Of a DNA stretch of 64,000 bases, positions 28,251-36,346 are shown piece by piece; the first letter of the stretch is position 1, and every line of letters starts with the position of its first letter. A model generated the notes under the pieces. It had not been told where the DNA came from, searched no databases, and saw only the letters and a program-made list of their open reading frames with translations. A program made the translations under genes and the position numbers. Source of the stretch: JAVBKX01 sp031553835 (GTDB lineage: Bacteria; Bacteroidota; Bacteroidia; Bacteroidales; Azobacteroidaceae); NCBI GenBank assembly GCA_031553835.1, contig JAVBKX010000055.1:1-64000 (forward strand), read 5' to 3'.

Positions 28251-29075
28251 TCTTTCATTTAGGTACCGGATTCTTTCTTTCGATTTTTCAATTTCCCTGC
28301 CTAATTGCACTATATTCAATAAAGCAGTAGCTAAATCGCGGGTAGTCACAAGTGACCGTTTATCAGCATCACTGATGAAAAATGAATAGCGGGATGTTTC
28401 ATTCATTAATTCTGCTTTCAGTTTCTCTTTGGTTTTACTGTAAATAAAAGCGGCGACACCATTTTCCCTTAATTGTGAATATGTGACAATTTCAGAAACC
28501 ATTCCACCATCTGAAAATGAATAATTTAAAGCTCCATCTCGAGGTACGATTTGTGTTTCGGCATAACTTCCGTCAGAAGCGACCACTTTCAATTGATTGT
28601 GGTTAATAGCTTTCGTTCCATAATAAACACTGGCAATAAACATTTCTCCAAGTTCATTTACTCCGCAACGAATATAGGTTTTCCGAAGATTTTTTTCCAA
28701 GATCTGTTGTTTGACAATATATTTTCCAAATTCATCATATTCAGCATCTTTTTCAAAAACAAATTGCGGTTTGAGTATTTCTACCTGTGCTTTAGCTTCG
28801 ATTAACATACTATCACAGAAAGCGATATTGCGAATTTGTTCGTCCAATTCAATGGTACGCATCAGATGTAAACCCTCTTTTCGAATGGTAATTTCTTTAG
28901 GATACGTTTTGTCCAAACTATCTAACAACAACTTAGCGCCGGCATATTGTCGTAAGTCATAATACGATTGCGCCTGAGTTAATAACATATTGGCTTTTTC
29001 CTGATTTTGATCGCAAGAAAAAAGCAAGCCTAATAACAGGCCTAAGATTAAATAATGACAATTTATGATTTTCAT
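28239..29075 (-). CDS. Uncharacterised lipoprotein with coiled-coil ends
   Basis: A 278-residue protein from the ATG at 29075, chosen because it gives a clean lipoprotein signal peptide with lipobox LLFSC (Cys21). The reading frame stays open 56 codons further upstream, but that part resembles the C-terminus of an Rpn-type nuclease. A TPR-like helical region (about 25-85, QAQSYYDLRQYAGAKLLLDSL) is followed by a beta-rich domain (about 125-215) and a C-terminal coiled coil (about 230-278). I do not recognise a family. It is likely anchored in the outer or inner membrane facing the periplasm. Confidence 0.75.
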   Translation of the reverse strand: MKIINCHYLILGLLLGLLFSCDQNQEKANMLLTQAQSYYDLRQYAGAKLLLDSLDKTYPKEITIRKEGLHLMRTIELDEQIRNIAFCDSMLIEAKAQVEILKPQFVFEKDAEYDEFGKYIVKQQILEKNLRKTYIRCGVNELGEMFIASVYYGTKAINHNQLKVVASDGSYAETQIVPRDGALNYSFSDGGMVSEIVTYSQLRENGVAAFIYSKTKEKLKAELMNETSRYSFFISDADKRSLVTTRDLATALLNIVQLGREIEKSKERIRYLNERIKK

Positions 29076-29295
29076 TTTGTAATTGTTGTATTTCTTCAAT
29101 AGAAATAAACTGCGTTCGTATTCGTCCACTTCTATTTGAGTTAATTTGGCAACTTCCACCGTTTTAAATAAATTTTCAAATATTTTTTCTTGCAATTCTA
29201 TAGGACGTTTATCCAAATTAGACAGATTTTTAAGAACATACATCCATTTTTCAAAATGCGTCTCTAATTCGTGAAGCTGTTAATTGTATTTCAAC
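29076..29295 (-). pseudogene. Remnant of Rpn-type PD-(D/E)XK nuclease/transposase C-terminus
   Basis: The open frame upstream of the lipoprotein start encodes about 70 residues (QLHELETHFEKWMYVLKNLS, then LDKRPIELQEKIFENLFKTV and EIAK-like VAKLTQIEVDEYERSL). This matches the usual end of Bacteroidales Rpn-family recombination-promoting nucleases (PF12784-like). The catalytic N-terminal portion is missing: an in-frame TGA lies just upstream, near 29296, followed directly by the CCA-transferase promoter. It is a truncated relic, fused in frame by chance to the lipoprotein. The family call is from memory of typical sequences. Confidence 0.6.
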
Positions 29296-29322
29296 CTGTG
29301 GCAAAAATAGCAAAAAAAGACT

Positions 29323-29330
29323 ACTTTTGC
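29323..29330 (+). promoter_or_regulatory. -7 box of the CCA nucleotidyltransferase gene
   Basis: TACTTTTG matches TAnnTTTG, 20 bases before the ATG at 29351. No clear -33 TTTG is seen. It abuts the Rpn relic on the other strand. Confidence 0.55.
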
Positions 29331-29350
29331 AATGCCTAAGACAGTTTTGA

Positions 29351-30775
29351 ATGGAAATAACTCAAGAAGAAATATTAGCTAAATTACAAGGCCCCATATT
29401 TGAAATTATCACTAAAGCTGCGGATGAATTATCGCTCGAAACGTACGCCATTGGCGGCTATGTTCGCGATATTTTCCTGAATCGTCCTTCTAAAGATATA
29501 GATGTAGTATGTGTAGGCAGCGGAATTCAGTTAGCCCGCCAGGTGGCTGCATTATTAGGAAAAAAAGCCAATTTGGCAGTGTTCAAAACCTATGGGACCG
29601 CTCAGGTAAAATATAAAAATATTGAAGTTGAATTTGTTGGCGCCCGCAAAGAATCGTACAACCGGGATTCCCGTAATCCAATTGTGGAAGACGGAACGCT
29701 GGAAGACGACCAGAATCGGCGTGATTTTACAATCAATGCCCTGGCGTTATGCCTGAATAAAGGACGATTTGGAGAATTGGCAGATCCTTTCAACGGATTG
29801 GAGGATATGGACACTCTGACGATCCGTACCCCTTTAGATCCTGATATTACCTTTAGTGATGATCCGTTGCGCATGATGCGTGCCATTCGTTTTGCTTCCC
29901 AATTAGGATTTTTTATCGAACCGAATACGTTCGATGCTATTGTACGGAACAAAGGACGGATTGAAATTATTTCTAAGGAACGGATTGCCGATGAATTAAA
30001 CAAAATTGTACTTTCTCCAATGCCTTCTGTCGGTTTCGAATTGTTGGATAAAACGGGATTATTGGATGTAATTTTTCCGGAATTATCTGCATTGAAGGGC
30101 ATTGAAACAAAGGAGGGAGTGGGGCATAAAGATAATTTCAGCCACACGCTGAAAGTGTTGGATAATCTGGCAAAACATACAGGTAATTTGTGGCTCCGTT
30201 GGTCAGCTGTTTTTCATGATATAGGTAAACCGGCCACCAAACGGTTTGAACCAAAATTGGGCTGGACATTCCATAATCATAATTTTATCGGTTCTAAACA
30301 AATTCCGGGAATTTTCAAAAAAATGAAATTTCCGATGAATGAAAAAATGAAATATGTGCAAAAATTAGTATTGTTGCACATGCGGCCGATTGTTTTGTCG
30401 GACGATGAAGTAACAGATTCCGCCATTCGTCGTTTGCTGTTTGAAGCCGGCGATGATATTGATGACCTGATGATGCTTTGCGAAGCGGATATTACTTCGA
30501 AAAATGAAGTGAAAGTTCGTCGTTTCCTGCATAATTTCCGGTTGGTTCGCAGAAAACTCAAAGAAATCGAAGAAAAAGACCGTGTTCGTAATTTTCAACC
30601 ACCAATTGATGGAACTGAAATTATGGAAATTTTTAATCTTCCTGCCTGTGCACTGGTCGGAGAGCTAAAAGCTGCTATCAAAGAGGCGATTTTAGACGGG
30701 GTTATTCCGAATGAACGAGAAGCGGCGTATGAGTATTTGATGAGAGTGGCGGAGGAGAAGGGTGTAAAAAAATAA
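29351..30775 (+). CDS. CCA tRNA nucleotidyltransferase with HD domain
   Basis: A 474-residue class II tRNA nucleotidyltransferase that adds or repairs the 3'-CCA of tRNA. The head domain has GGYVRD (35-40) and the catalytic DxD (Asp49, Asp51), followed by RRDFTINALAL and the base-selecting DPLRMMRAIRFASQLGF segment. A C-terminal HD domain (FHDIGKP, His289-Asp290) implies phosphohydrolase activity on 2',3'-cyclic ends or nucleotides. Length is normal for Bacteroidota. The stop codon lies inside a strong terminator hairpin. Confidence 0.93.
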   Translation: MEITQEEILAKLQGPIFEIITKAADELSLETYAIGGYVRDIFLNRPSKDIDVVCVGSGIQLARQVAALLGKKANLAVFKTYGTAQVKYKNIEVEFVGARKESYNRDSRNPIVEDGTLEDDQNRRDFTINALALCLNKGRFGELADPFNGLEDMDTLTIRTPLDPDITFSDDPLRMMRAIRFASQLGFFIEPNTFDAIVRNKGRIEIISKERIADELNKIVLSPMPSVGFELLDKTGLLDVIFPELSALKGIETKEGVGHKDNFSHTLKVLDNLAKHTGNLWLRWSAVFHDIGKPATKRFEPKLGWTFHNHNFIGSKQIPGIFKKMKFPMNEKMKYVQKLVLLHMRPIVLSDDEVTDSAIRRLLFEAGDDIDDLMMLCEADITSKNEVKVRRFLHNFRLVRRKLKEIEEKDRVRNFQPPIDGTEIMEIFNLPACALVGELKAAIKEAILDGVIPNEREAAYEYLMRVAEEKGVKK

Positions 30776-30807
30776 AAAGTTGTCGGTGATTTCGACAACT
30801 TTTTATT
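30771..30807. terminator. Strong bidirectional terminator, perfect 15-bp stem
   Basis: AATAAAAAGTTGTCG (30771-30785) and CGACAACTTTTTATT (30793-30807) pair perfectly around a 7-base loop. A-tract and T-tract flank the GC core on both strands, so it can terminate the CCA gene and the convergent lipoprotein gene at 30828. Confidence 0.9.
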
Positions 30808-30827
30808 AAATATTGAAAAATAACTCA

Positions 30828-31355
30828 TTACGGAGTCACACGTTGATATAATGATACTGTATAAGCTGATTTTGCTTTTATGCTGGAAGGCAAATCCAAT
30901 TCATCATAAAGAATATAGTCAACTTCTTCTTGATTCATAACCTCTGTTATAGATAAGATATCACCCGAAATGACAAAAGTAGCGGTTGAAGAAAACGAAA
31001 CCCCATCTTCTTTCCCATATGCAGTTAGTTTATTCCCTTCAACATAAGTAGATACACTGTATTCATAATTTGGGGAAGATAATTCTGTAGCAACCAAACT
31101 ATTAGAAGTAAATGTTATGATCTCATCTGCATCGGGGCCATCATCATAATATTCAGCTAAATATTCTGCAATTTGCTCATTATAAGCTGCATCTCCAACA
31201 TCAATAGTCGATACATCACCATTATAACTCCATGAAGTATTGGTTAACACGCCATTATTTTTTTCATCCTCTTCATCCTCACATGATGTGAAACTAAAAC
31301 CTGCCAATAAGGTTACGACAAATAAAAATGCTAAACTTTTTACTGCTTTTTTCAT
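30828..31355 (-). CDS. Small uncharacterised surface lipoprotein
   Basis: A 175-residue protein with lipobox FTSC (Cys25) followed by EDEEDEK, a strongly acidic run of the kind that directs Bacteroidota lipoproteins to the cell surface. The mature part (about 40-175) is acidic and strand-rich (TSWSYNGDVSTIDV, ITFTSNSLVATEL), resembling small lipocalin-like or immunoglobulin-like domains, but no family can be named. It is a single-gene unit with its own good promoter and the shared terminator at 30771-30807. Confidence 0.8.
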   Translation of the reverse strand: MKKAVKSLAFLFVVTLLAGFSFTSCEDEEDEKNNGVLTNTSWSYNGDVSTIDVGDAAYNEQIAEYLAEYYDDGPDADEIITFTSNSLVATELSSPNYEYSVSTYVEGNKLTAYGKEDGVSFSSTATFVISGDILSITEVMNQEEVDYILYDELDLPSSIKAKSAYTVSLYQRVTP

Positions 31356-31394
31356 TTTTTCAAATTAATTGTTTAAAAACTATATATATATCCA

Positions 31395-31425
31395 CAAAAG
31401 TAATATCAATTTTTACAATTACAAA
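31395..31425 (-). promoter_or_regulatory. Promoter of the small lipoprotein gene
   Basis: Minus-strand -7 TACTTTTG (31395-31402) and -33 TTTG (31422-31425) are separated by 19 bases, a textbook Bacteroidales promoter. The -7 box lies 39 bases upstream of the ATG. Confidence 0.75.
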
Positions 31426-31472
31426 TATTTTTCAGCAAAAAATATTAATATCCAAAAGTAACTCTTTGATAT

Positions 31473-32999
31473 TCAATGAGCAGTTTGATGTTCCGCTCTC
31501 AACAAATCATTTACCGTTTTTACCGGATTAAATGTTTCAACAGGCACTTCCACAAAAATAGTATTCCAATCAGACATGGCTCCATTCCATAACCCTGGTA
31601 ATTCCAATGCTTTCAATGTTTTACCACTTTTTGATTTTGAAGAAATAAATCCTGTATTTTTATCTACATAATCAGGAAGATTGTATTTTTCTCCTTTATA
31701 GTTCTTTAATGCACAAACTAAATCTACCGGATTGAAGTGAGTGCCTTGTTCAAACATCGCTTTTTTCTCCGGATCTTTTAAATCTATCTGCGAACTTTCC
31801 AAAATTTGTAAAGAAATGGTTCCATCAGGATTAACCGCTAAAAATGGGCCACCGCCCGGTTCTCCCTGGTTTTTCACCATACCACATACACGTAAAGGAC
31901 GGTCGAATTTGGACTTCAGATACAACACCAATTCCGCATCTTCCAATTGTTTGGTCTCCGGATTTCGAACACATAAATCATGCTGGAGAAAATGAATCAT
32001 TTCCAATAATTGATCGTGAGTATATTTGCCTGATTCAATAATGGTCAAATAATCAAATATTTTTTGTTGTAAATGAACTAAAATTCCGGCAATCAGTTTT
32101 TTGTATTGAACTGTTATCGTTTTAAATGAATCGGGAACTACATTATCGATATTTTTAATAAACACCACATCTGCGTGAATGTCATTCAGGTTTTCAATTA
32201 ACGCTCCATGTCCGCCGGGACGAAATACCATTTTACCGTTTTCGCGGAATGGTTGATTATCCATATCTACGGCCAAAGTATCGGTACTCGTTTTTTGTTC
32301 ACTGAAATCAATCTGATATTTTGTTCCAAACCCCGTTGAGTATTGAGGTGATTTTTCTTCAGCCAATTGTTTGAACAATAATTTATGTTCGGGAGAAACG
32401 GTAAAATGTAAATTGACCTTTTTTTCTGAATTACAGGCGTATAAAGCCCCTTCAACCAAATGTTCTTCCATCGCCGTGCGAGGTCCTTCGGGATACGAAT
32501 GGAATAATAAAATACCTTTGGGTAATTGTCCGTAATTCAATCCTTTTTCTTTCAGTAGATTTTCAACAATTGCCTTGTATTGACCATTTTGTTTGAGTTC
32601 TTCAATGGATTGTCCCTCATTTTTCAAACAGACATTATTTAATGCTTCATAAAATGCAAATTGTTGAATTTGATCGAAAAACTGTTGCTCAAACCTGGAT
32701 GTAGGAATGGAGTAGGGTGCATCCAAAAATTCAAATAAATCTTTGAACATACGGCTGGCTGCTCCAGATGCCGGTACAAACTTCACTACATCTTTGTTTC
32801 CCTGTAAAAATGTATCCCATGCTTTCAAATACTCTTCCTGCTGTTTTTCGTCTAAACGCAAAATGCCTTTTTCTACCGAAGCGGATGCGGTGATAGAAAG
32901 ATATGGAAATCCCGTTTTGAAATTAGAAAGTTGTTCTTCTATTTGTTGCGCACTAATGCCTTTGGATTGTAACAGTGCTGAATCTTCGGAGATATGCAT
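31473..32999 (-). CDS. DUF4301 family protein
   Basis: A 508-residue cytoplasmic protein from the ATG at 32999 (MHISEDSALL). A longer in-frame start upstream would place codons in the promoter and is rejected. Segments such as FVPASGAASRMFKDLFEF and FRPGGHGALIENLND resemble nucleotidyltransferase-like (sugar-nucleotide synthesising) folds; the family is DUF4301, common in Bacteroidota and uncharacterised. No signal peptide is present. It is divergent from riboflavin synthase, across a large inverted repeat. Confidence 0.85.
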   Translation of the reverse strand: MHISEDSALLQSKGISAQQIEEQLSNFKTGFPYLSITASASVEKGILRLDEKQQEEYLKAWDTFLQGNKDVVKFVPASGAASRMFKDLFEFLDAPYSIPTSRFEQQFFDQIQQFAFYEALNNVCLKNEGQSIEELKQNGQYKAIVENLLKEKGLNYGQLPKGILLFHSYPEGPRTAMEEHLVEGALYACNSEKKVNLHFTVSPEHKLLFKQLAEEKSPQYSTGFGTKYQIDFSEQKTSTDTLAVDMDNQPFRENGKMVFRPGGHGALIENLNDIHADVVFIKNIDNVVPDSFKTITVQYKKLIAGILVHLQQKIFDYLTIIESGKYTHDQLLEMIHFLQHDLCVRNPETKQLEDAELVLYLKSKFDRPLRVCGMVKNQGEPGGGPFLAVNPDGTISLQILESSQIDLKDPEKKAMFEQGTHFNPVDLVCALKNYKGEKYNLPDYVDKNTGFISSKSKSGKTLKALELPGLWNGAMSDWNTIFVEVPVETFNPVKTVNDLLRAEHQTAH

Positions 33000-33021
33000 A
33001 ATTATTCTTAATTTATTTCTA

Positions 33022-33053
33022 CAAAAGTAAGTTTTTTTGAATTTCCACCCAAG
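33022..33053 (-). promoter_or_regulatory. Promoter of the DUF4301 gene
   Basis: Minus-strand -7 TACTTTTG (33022-33029) and a -33-like CTTG (33050-33053) lie 20 bases apart, 22 bases upstream of the ATG at 32999. This supports the shorter start. Confidence 0.6.
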
Positions 33054-33103
33054 AAACGATGCCATTTTCGGAGAAAAAAGCTAAATTTGAAGTCTTGTTT
33101 TTT

Positions 33104-33220
33104 TATGGAACACGGATTACACGGATTACATGGATTTTCACTGATAATTTTTTTATTGATTATCGAAAAAGAATATAAAACCGCGACAATCCGCGTAATC
33201 CGTGTAATCCGTGCTCCATT
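33104..33220. repeat. 33-bp imperfect inverted repeat built from CACGGATTA units
   Basis: The arms are 33104-33136 and 33188-33220, matching at 29 of 33 positions with a 51-base AT-rich centre. Each arm contains about three 9-base units of the CACGGATTA type. It occupies most of the gap between the divergent DUF4301 and riboflavin synthase genes. An antisense 71-residue frame here is just repeat translation (Asn-Pro-Cys units). Confidence 0.85.
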
Positions 33221-33246
33221 CAACTTGTCAACTAAATATTGAAATT

Positions 33247-33846
33247 ATGTTTTCAGGAATTATAGAAGAAGCGGCTACGGTAACTGCCGTTCATCGCGAC
33301 CAGGGAAATGTGCATTTGTCTTTGAAATGTTCGTTTGTCAATGAGTTAAAAATCGATCAAAGTGTTGCTCACAATGGAGTTTGCCTTACTGTTGTCGATA
33401 AAACTAATGACACTTATACGGTTACTGCTATCAAAGAAACGTTGGATCGTTCCAATCTTGGATTGTTGAAAGTAGGGGATAAAGTCAATTTGGAACGTAG
33501 TATGTTGATGAACGGACGATTAGATGGTCATATCGTGCAAGGCCATGTTGACCAGACTGCTGTTTGTACTGAAGTGAAAGAAGCTGCCGGAAGTTGGTAT
33601 TTTACTTTTGAATACTCTTTCGATAAAACAATGGCTAAACAAGGTTACATGACTGTAGAAAAAGGTTCGGTATGTGTGAATGGCGTTAGTCTAACCGTTT
33701 GTAATTCAAAAGATAACAGCTTTCAGGTTGCTATTATTCCTTATACGTATGAATTTACCAATTTTCATCAAATTCAAAAAGGAACGGTAGTGAATTTGGA
33801 ATTTGACATTATTGGGAAGTATATCAGCAAGTTGAATACTTATTGA
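33247..33846 (+). CDS. ribE: Riboflavin synthase alpha subunit
   Basis: A 199-residue enzyme that dismutates two 6,7-dimethyl-8-ribityllumazine molecules to riboflavin. The N-terminal MFSGIIEEAATV matches the conserved start of the family, so the ATG at 33247 is preferred over an upstream alternative. Two tandem lumazine-binding domains (about 1-90 and 95-190) carry the repeated NGVCLTV and NGVSLTV motifs. Other rib genes are absent here. A dispersed repeat separates it from the nitroreductase gene downstream. Confidence 0.96.
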   Translation: MFSGIIEEAATVTAVHRDQGNVHLSLKCSFVNELKIDQSVAHNGVCLTVVDKTNDTYTVTAIKETLDRSNLGLLKVGDKVNLERSMLMNGRLDGHIVQGHVDQTAVCTEVKEAAGSWYFTFEYSFDKTMAKQGYMTVEKGSVCVNGVSLTVCNSKDNSFQVAIIPYTYEFTNFHQIQKGTVVNLEFDIIGKYISKLNTY

Positions 33847-33884
33847 ATGGAGAATGGAGAGTGGAAAATTGAGAGTTGAGAATT
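33845..33884 (+). repeat. GGAGAATGGAGA-type repeat
   Basis: A purine-rich run (GAATGGAGAATGGAGAGTGG, then AAAATTGAGAGTTGAGAATT) between ribE and the nitroreductase gene. It shares its unit sequence with the obg-dut spacer at 8161-8231. It begins on the ribE stop codon and ends at the nitroreductase ATG, so it forms the entire spacer. Confidence 0.6.
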
Positions 33885-34439
33885 ATGGGAAATTTTTCTG
33901 ATTTAGTAAAATACAGGCAGAGTGACCGGTCTTTTGAATCGCGTCCGGTAGAGAAAGAAAAACTGATGCGGATATTGGAAGCCGCCCGTTTGGCTCCTTC
34001 TGCCTGCAATGCACAACCGTGGCACTTTATTGTTGTAGATGATCCTGAATTGAAAAATGAAGTGGCTGATGCAACTTCCACTAAAATTTTGGGATTGAAT
34101 CATTTTACCAAACAAGCCCCGGTACATATTATCATTGTCGAAGAACCGGTCAATTTTTCATCCGGTTTCGGAGGATGGGTCAAAGATAAAAACTTCGCGC
34201 ATGTCGATATTGGTATTGTTGCCGCTCATATTTGCCTTGCAACCGAAGATGAAGGTTTAGGTTCTTGTATTCTTGGTTGGTTTGATGAAACGAAGATGAA
34301 AAAATTGTTGAAAATACCGACTCGTCGCAGGGTATTGCTCGACATTATTATTGGTTATTCCAAGCAGGATAAACGTGATAAGAAACGGAAAACGATAGAG
34401 GAAATAGTTTCATTTAATTCGTATCGAATTATTGATTAA
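33885..34439 (+). CDS. Nitroreductase family protein
   Basis: A 184-residue FMN-binding protein. The start is the ATG at 33885; a TTG 9 bases upstream is a poorer choice. The N-terminal YRQSDRSFESRPVEKEKL and APSACNAQPWHFIVVDD segments bind FMN, and GLGSCILGWFDE is typical of the family. It is only distantly similar to the nitroreductase at 15740. Being 38 bases downstream of riboflavin synthase, it may be co-transcribed, which would match a flavin user to flavin supply; the substrate is unknown. Confidence 0.88.
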   Translation: MGNFSDLVKYRQSDRSFESRPVEKEKLMRILEAARLAPSACNAQPWHFIVVDDPELKNEVADATSTKILGLNHFTKQAPVHIIIVEEPVNFSSGFGGWVKDKNFAHVDIGIVAAHICLATEDEGLGSCILGWFDETKMKKLLKIPTRRRVLLDIIIGYSKQDKRDKKRKTIEEIVSFNSYRIID

Positions 34440-34441
34440 AC

Positions 34442-34489
34442 AAAAAAGCTAATAAGGAACATTTTTCACATTTCCTTATTAGCTTTTTT
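34442..34489. terminator. Strong bidirectional terminator, perfect 18-bp stem
   Basis: AAAAAAGCTAATAAGGAA (34442-34459) pairs perfectly with 34472-34489 around a 12-base loop. A- and T-tracts on both sides make it suitable for both the nitroreductase gene and the convergent beta-helix gene. It marks the boundary between the core genome and the PUL. Confidence 0.9.
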
Positions 34490-34505
34490 ATTAAGATTGT
34501 ACTCT

Positions 34506-36284
34506 TTATTTTGCCATTTTTACAGTATTAATACTACCATCCATTCCGATAATACGGATGAAATAGATTCCCTTAGGCCAAGTGGAAGCCTCAATCAGAG
34601 TCGGATTAATCACAGAAAGAAATTTTATACCTGCTGCATTAAAAATTTCTACTTTGTTGACTTCTTTCTTCAAGAAAATAGTTTCATTAAAAGGATTAGG
34701 ATACAGTAGGATATCTTCATTATTGACAGCCGGAAATGCAATAGAAGATTGTTCGTCGGGATCATATTCAAATACGCCGACATCTTTTCGGTCTCCAACA
34801 ATAGCTTTTCCCCTGACATCTTTTTGCGGCACAATGTTTTTTCCGCTGATAGTCACTTCATTATGTCCTTTATCAATAGCAATCGAACCCGTTTGTAGTT
34901 CAAAATAAGGAGCGCCGACAGATGGATATGTCAATTCGGTTTTCAATTTTAGAGTAGCATTAGGCTCCACATATACCAGTTCTCCGTCATTATTAAGCTC
35001 TTCTCCACCCACTATCGTATTTTTCATCGGATCCTTAAAGTCGGCAATTTGGGAATCTGCTCCGCCTACCTTATCTACAAAATTTCCCTGTGCTACGACT
35101 GTACGGTAAGCTCCACCGGAAGGATTGGCTTCATCCCATAAAACAAAAGAAATATTACCGGGAAGAGCAGAAAAAGCAATATTATTCACAAATACCATGT
35201 TCAAAGTAATATCCGGAATTGCAATTGCAGTCGCTTCATGTTCAGGTTCGAAGTTGCCATTATCTACCAACGTATTATTGACAAAAATAAGATTTCCTGT
35301 CATTGTATCATTCCACATGCCATTGATAGTAAATACTGTACTGTGGTATCCTGTGATAAGATTTTTATAAAAAGTGCAATTGGATACATTAAAATCAACC
35401 GTTCGCTGTTTTTCAGTATCAGTATATATAGCCATACATCCTGCTTGTTCACCGGAATTTTCGATAAATGCTGAATTAGTGATGTTGGCATTTGCATACA
35501 TTCCATCAGTGTAAACTCCAAAGCGAAGAATTACGCCATAGCTGGCTGTTTTATTCTTTAGAAAAAGACAATTGTTATAACCTACGTCAATGCCTTTGGT
35601 TGCCTCCATATTGATAAGCTCATTATAACTCTCATTTTCAATGAAACGGGTATTTTCAAAGTTGGCTCTTACTGTTCCATCATCACTCCGTTCATCATTT
35701 GTAAATAAACTGATTACACTTGACGGGCCAAAACATCCTTGAAATAATACATTGGTACAATTCAATGTGCCATCACAATCTACAGCGCCACCTCCTCCGG
35801 CTAATACAATTGAATTCAGAAAATCTACATTTTCGAGGTTTAATGTGGCTCCCCATTCCACTTTAATGGATCCGCCCCAGGCGTCTGCTCGTCTTTGATT
35901 TTTTAAAGTCAGATTTTTAATAGTTAAAGTGGAACCTTCGGGAACAAGGAAAGCGCCTTCTGTCGTAGGATATTCCCCACGGGAATCGTCCCAGAAATCT
36001 TCATCTCCTTCACCCATCAGGATGACTTCATCCTGGGATGTTCCAAGAATTTGAGCATTCACTTCTACCCGGGCTGCACCATTAATGAAATATTCTCCGG
36101 GTGCGACATTAATAATACAATCATCGGTTCCGGCAGCCCATTTTTCCGGATTTAAAGTAGCCCATGGCGTAGCTTCGCTTCCATCATTATCGTCATTACC
36201 GGTAGCGCCGTTTACGTAATACGTTGTTTGAGCCTGTAGCGAAGCCATTAACAGAATAAAAAGTAAAAACATTCTTGCTCTCAT
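34506..36284 (-). CDS. Secreted beta-helix protein with T9SS C-terminal sorting domain
   Basis: A 592-residue protein. A signal peptide (about 1-18, ending LQAQ) is followed by a pectin-lyase-like right-handed beta-helix (about 20-480; starting TYYVNGATGNDDNDGS and rich in Asn-containing turns) and a C-terminal type A sorting domain (about 515-592; LYPNPFNETIF and WPKGIYFIRI). The sorting domain directs secretion by T9SS and attachment to the surface. No catalytic set is evident, so a polysaccharide-binding or lyase role is open. It follows the other beta-helix gene by 62 bases in a two-gene operon. Confidence 0.85.
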   Translation of the reverse strand: MRARMFLLFILLMASLQAQTTYYVNGATGNDDNDGSEATPWATLNPEKWAAGTDDCIINVAPGEYFINGAARVEVNAQILGTSQDEVILMGEGDEDFWDDSRGEYPTTEGAFLVPEGSTLTIKNLTLKNQRRADAWGGSIKVEWGATLNLENVDFLNSIVLAGGGGAVDCDGTLNCTNVLFQGCFGPSSVISLFTNDERSDDGTVRANFENTRFIENESYNELINMEATKGIDVGYNNCLFLKNKTASYGVILRFGVYTDGMYANANITNSAFIENSGEQAGCMAIYTDTEKQRTVDFNVSNCTFYKNLITGYHSTVFTINGMWNDTMTGNLIFVNNTLVDNGNFEPEHEATAIAIPDITLNMVFVNNIAFSALPGNISFVLWDEANPSGGAYRTVVAQGNFVDKVGGADSQIADFKDPMKNTIVGGEELNNDGELVYVEPNATLKLKTELTYPSVGAPYFELQTGSIAIDKGHNEVTISGKNIVPQKDVRGKAIVGDRKDVGVFEYDPDEQSSIAFPAVNNEDILLYPNPFNETIFLKKEVNKVEIFNAAGIKFLSVINPTLIEASTWPKGIYFIRIIGMDGSINTVKMAK

Positions 36285-36346
36285 GATACATCAATTTACT
36301 GATTAATAATTATTTTGGTACAAACACTCACTGATATATTGCGGTT

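Noticed and set aside
28239..29243. A 334-residue protein starting at 29243
   Set aside because: The first 56 residues resemble an Rpn nuclease tail and precede an intact lipoprotein signal peptide; the ATG at 29075 is preferred.
33104..33220. Possible CRISPR array
   Set aside because: Units are 9 bases long, arranged as an inverted repeat without spacers, and there are no cas genes.
33008..33223. A 71-codon minus-strand frame with repeated Asn-Pro-Cys units
   Set aside because: It is the translation of the CACGGATTA inverted repeat and has no start context or family resemblance.
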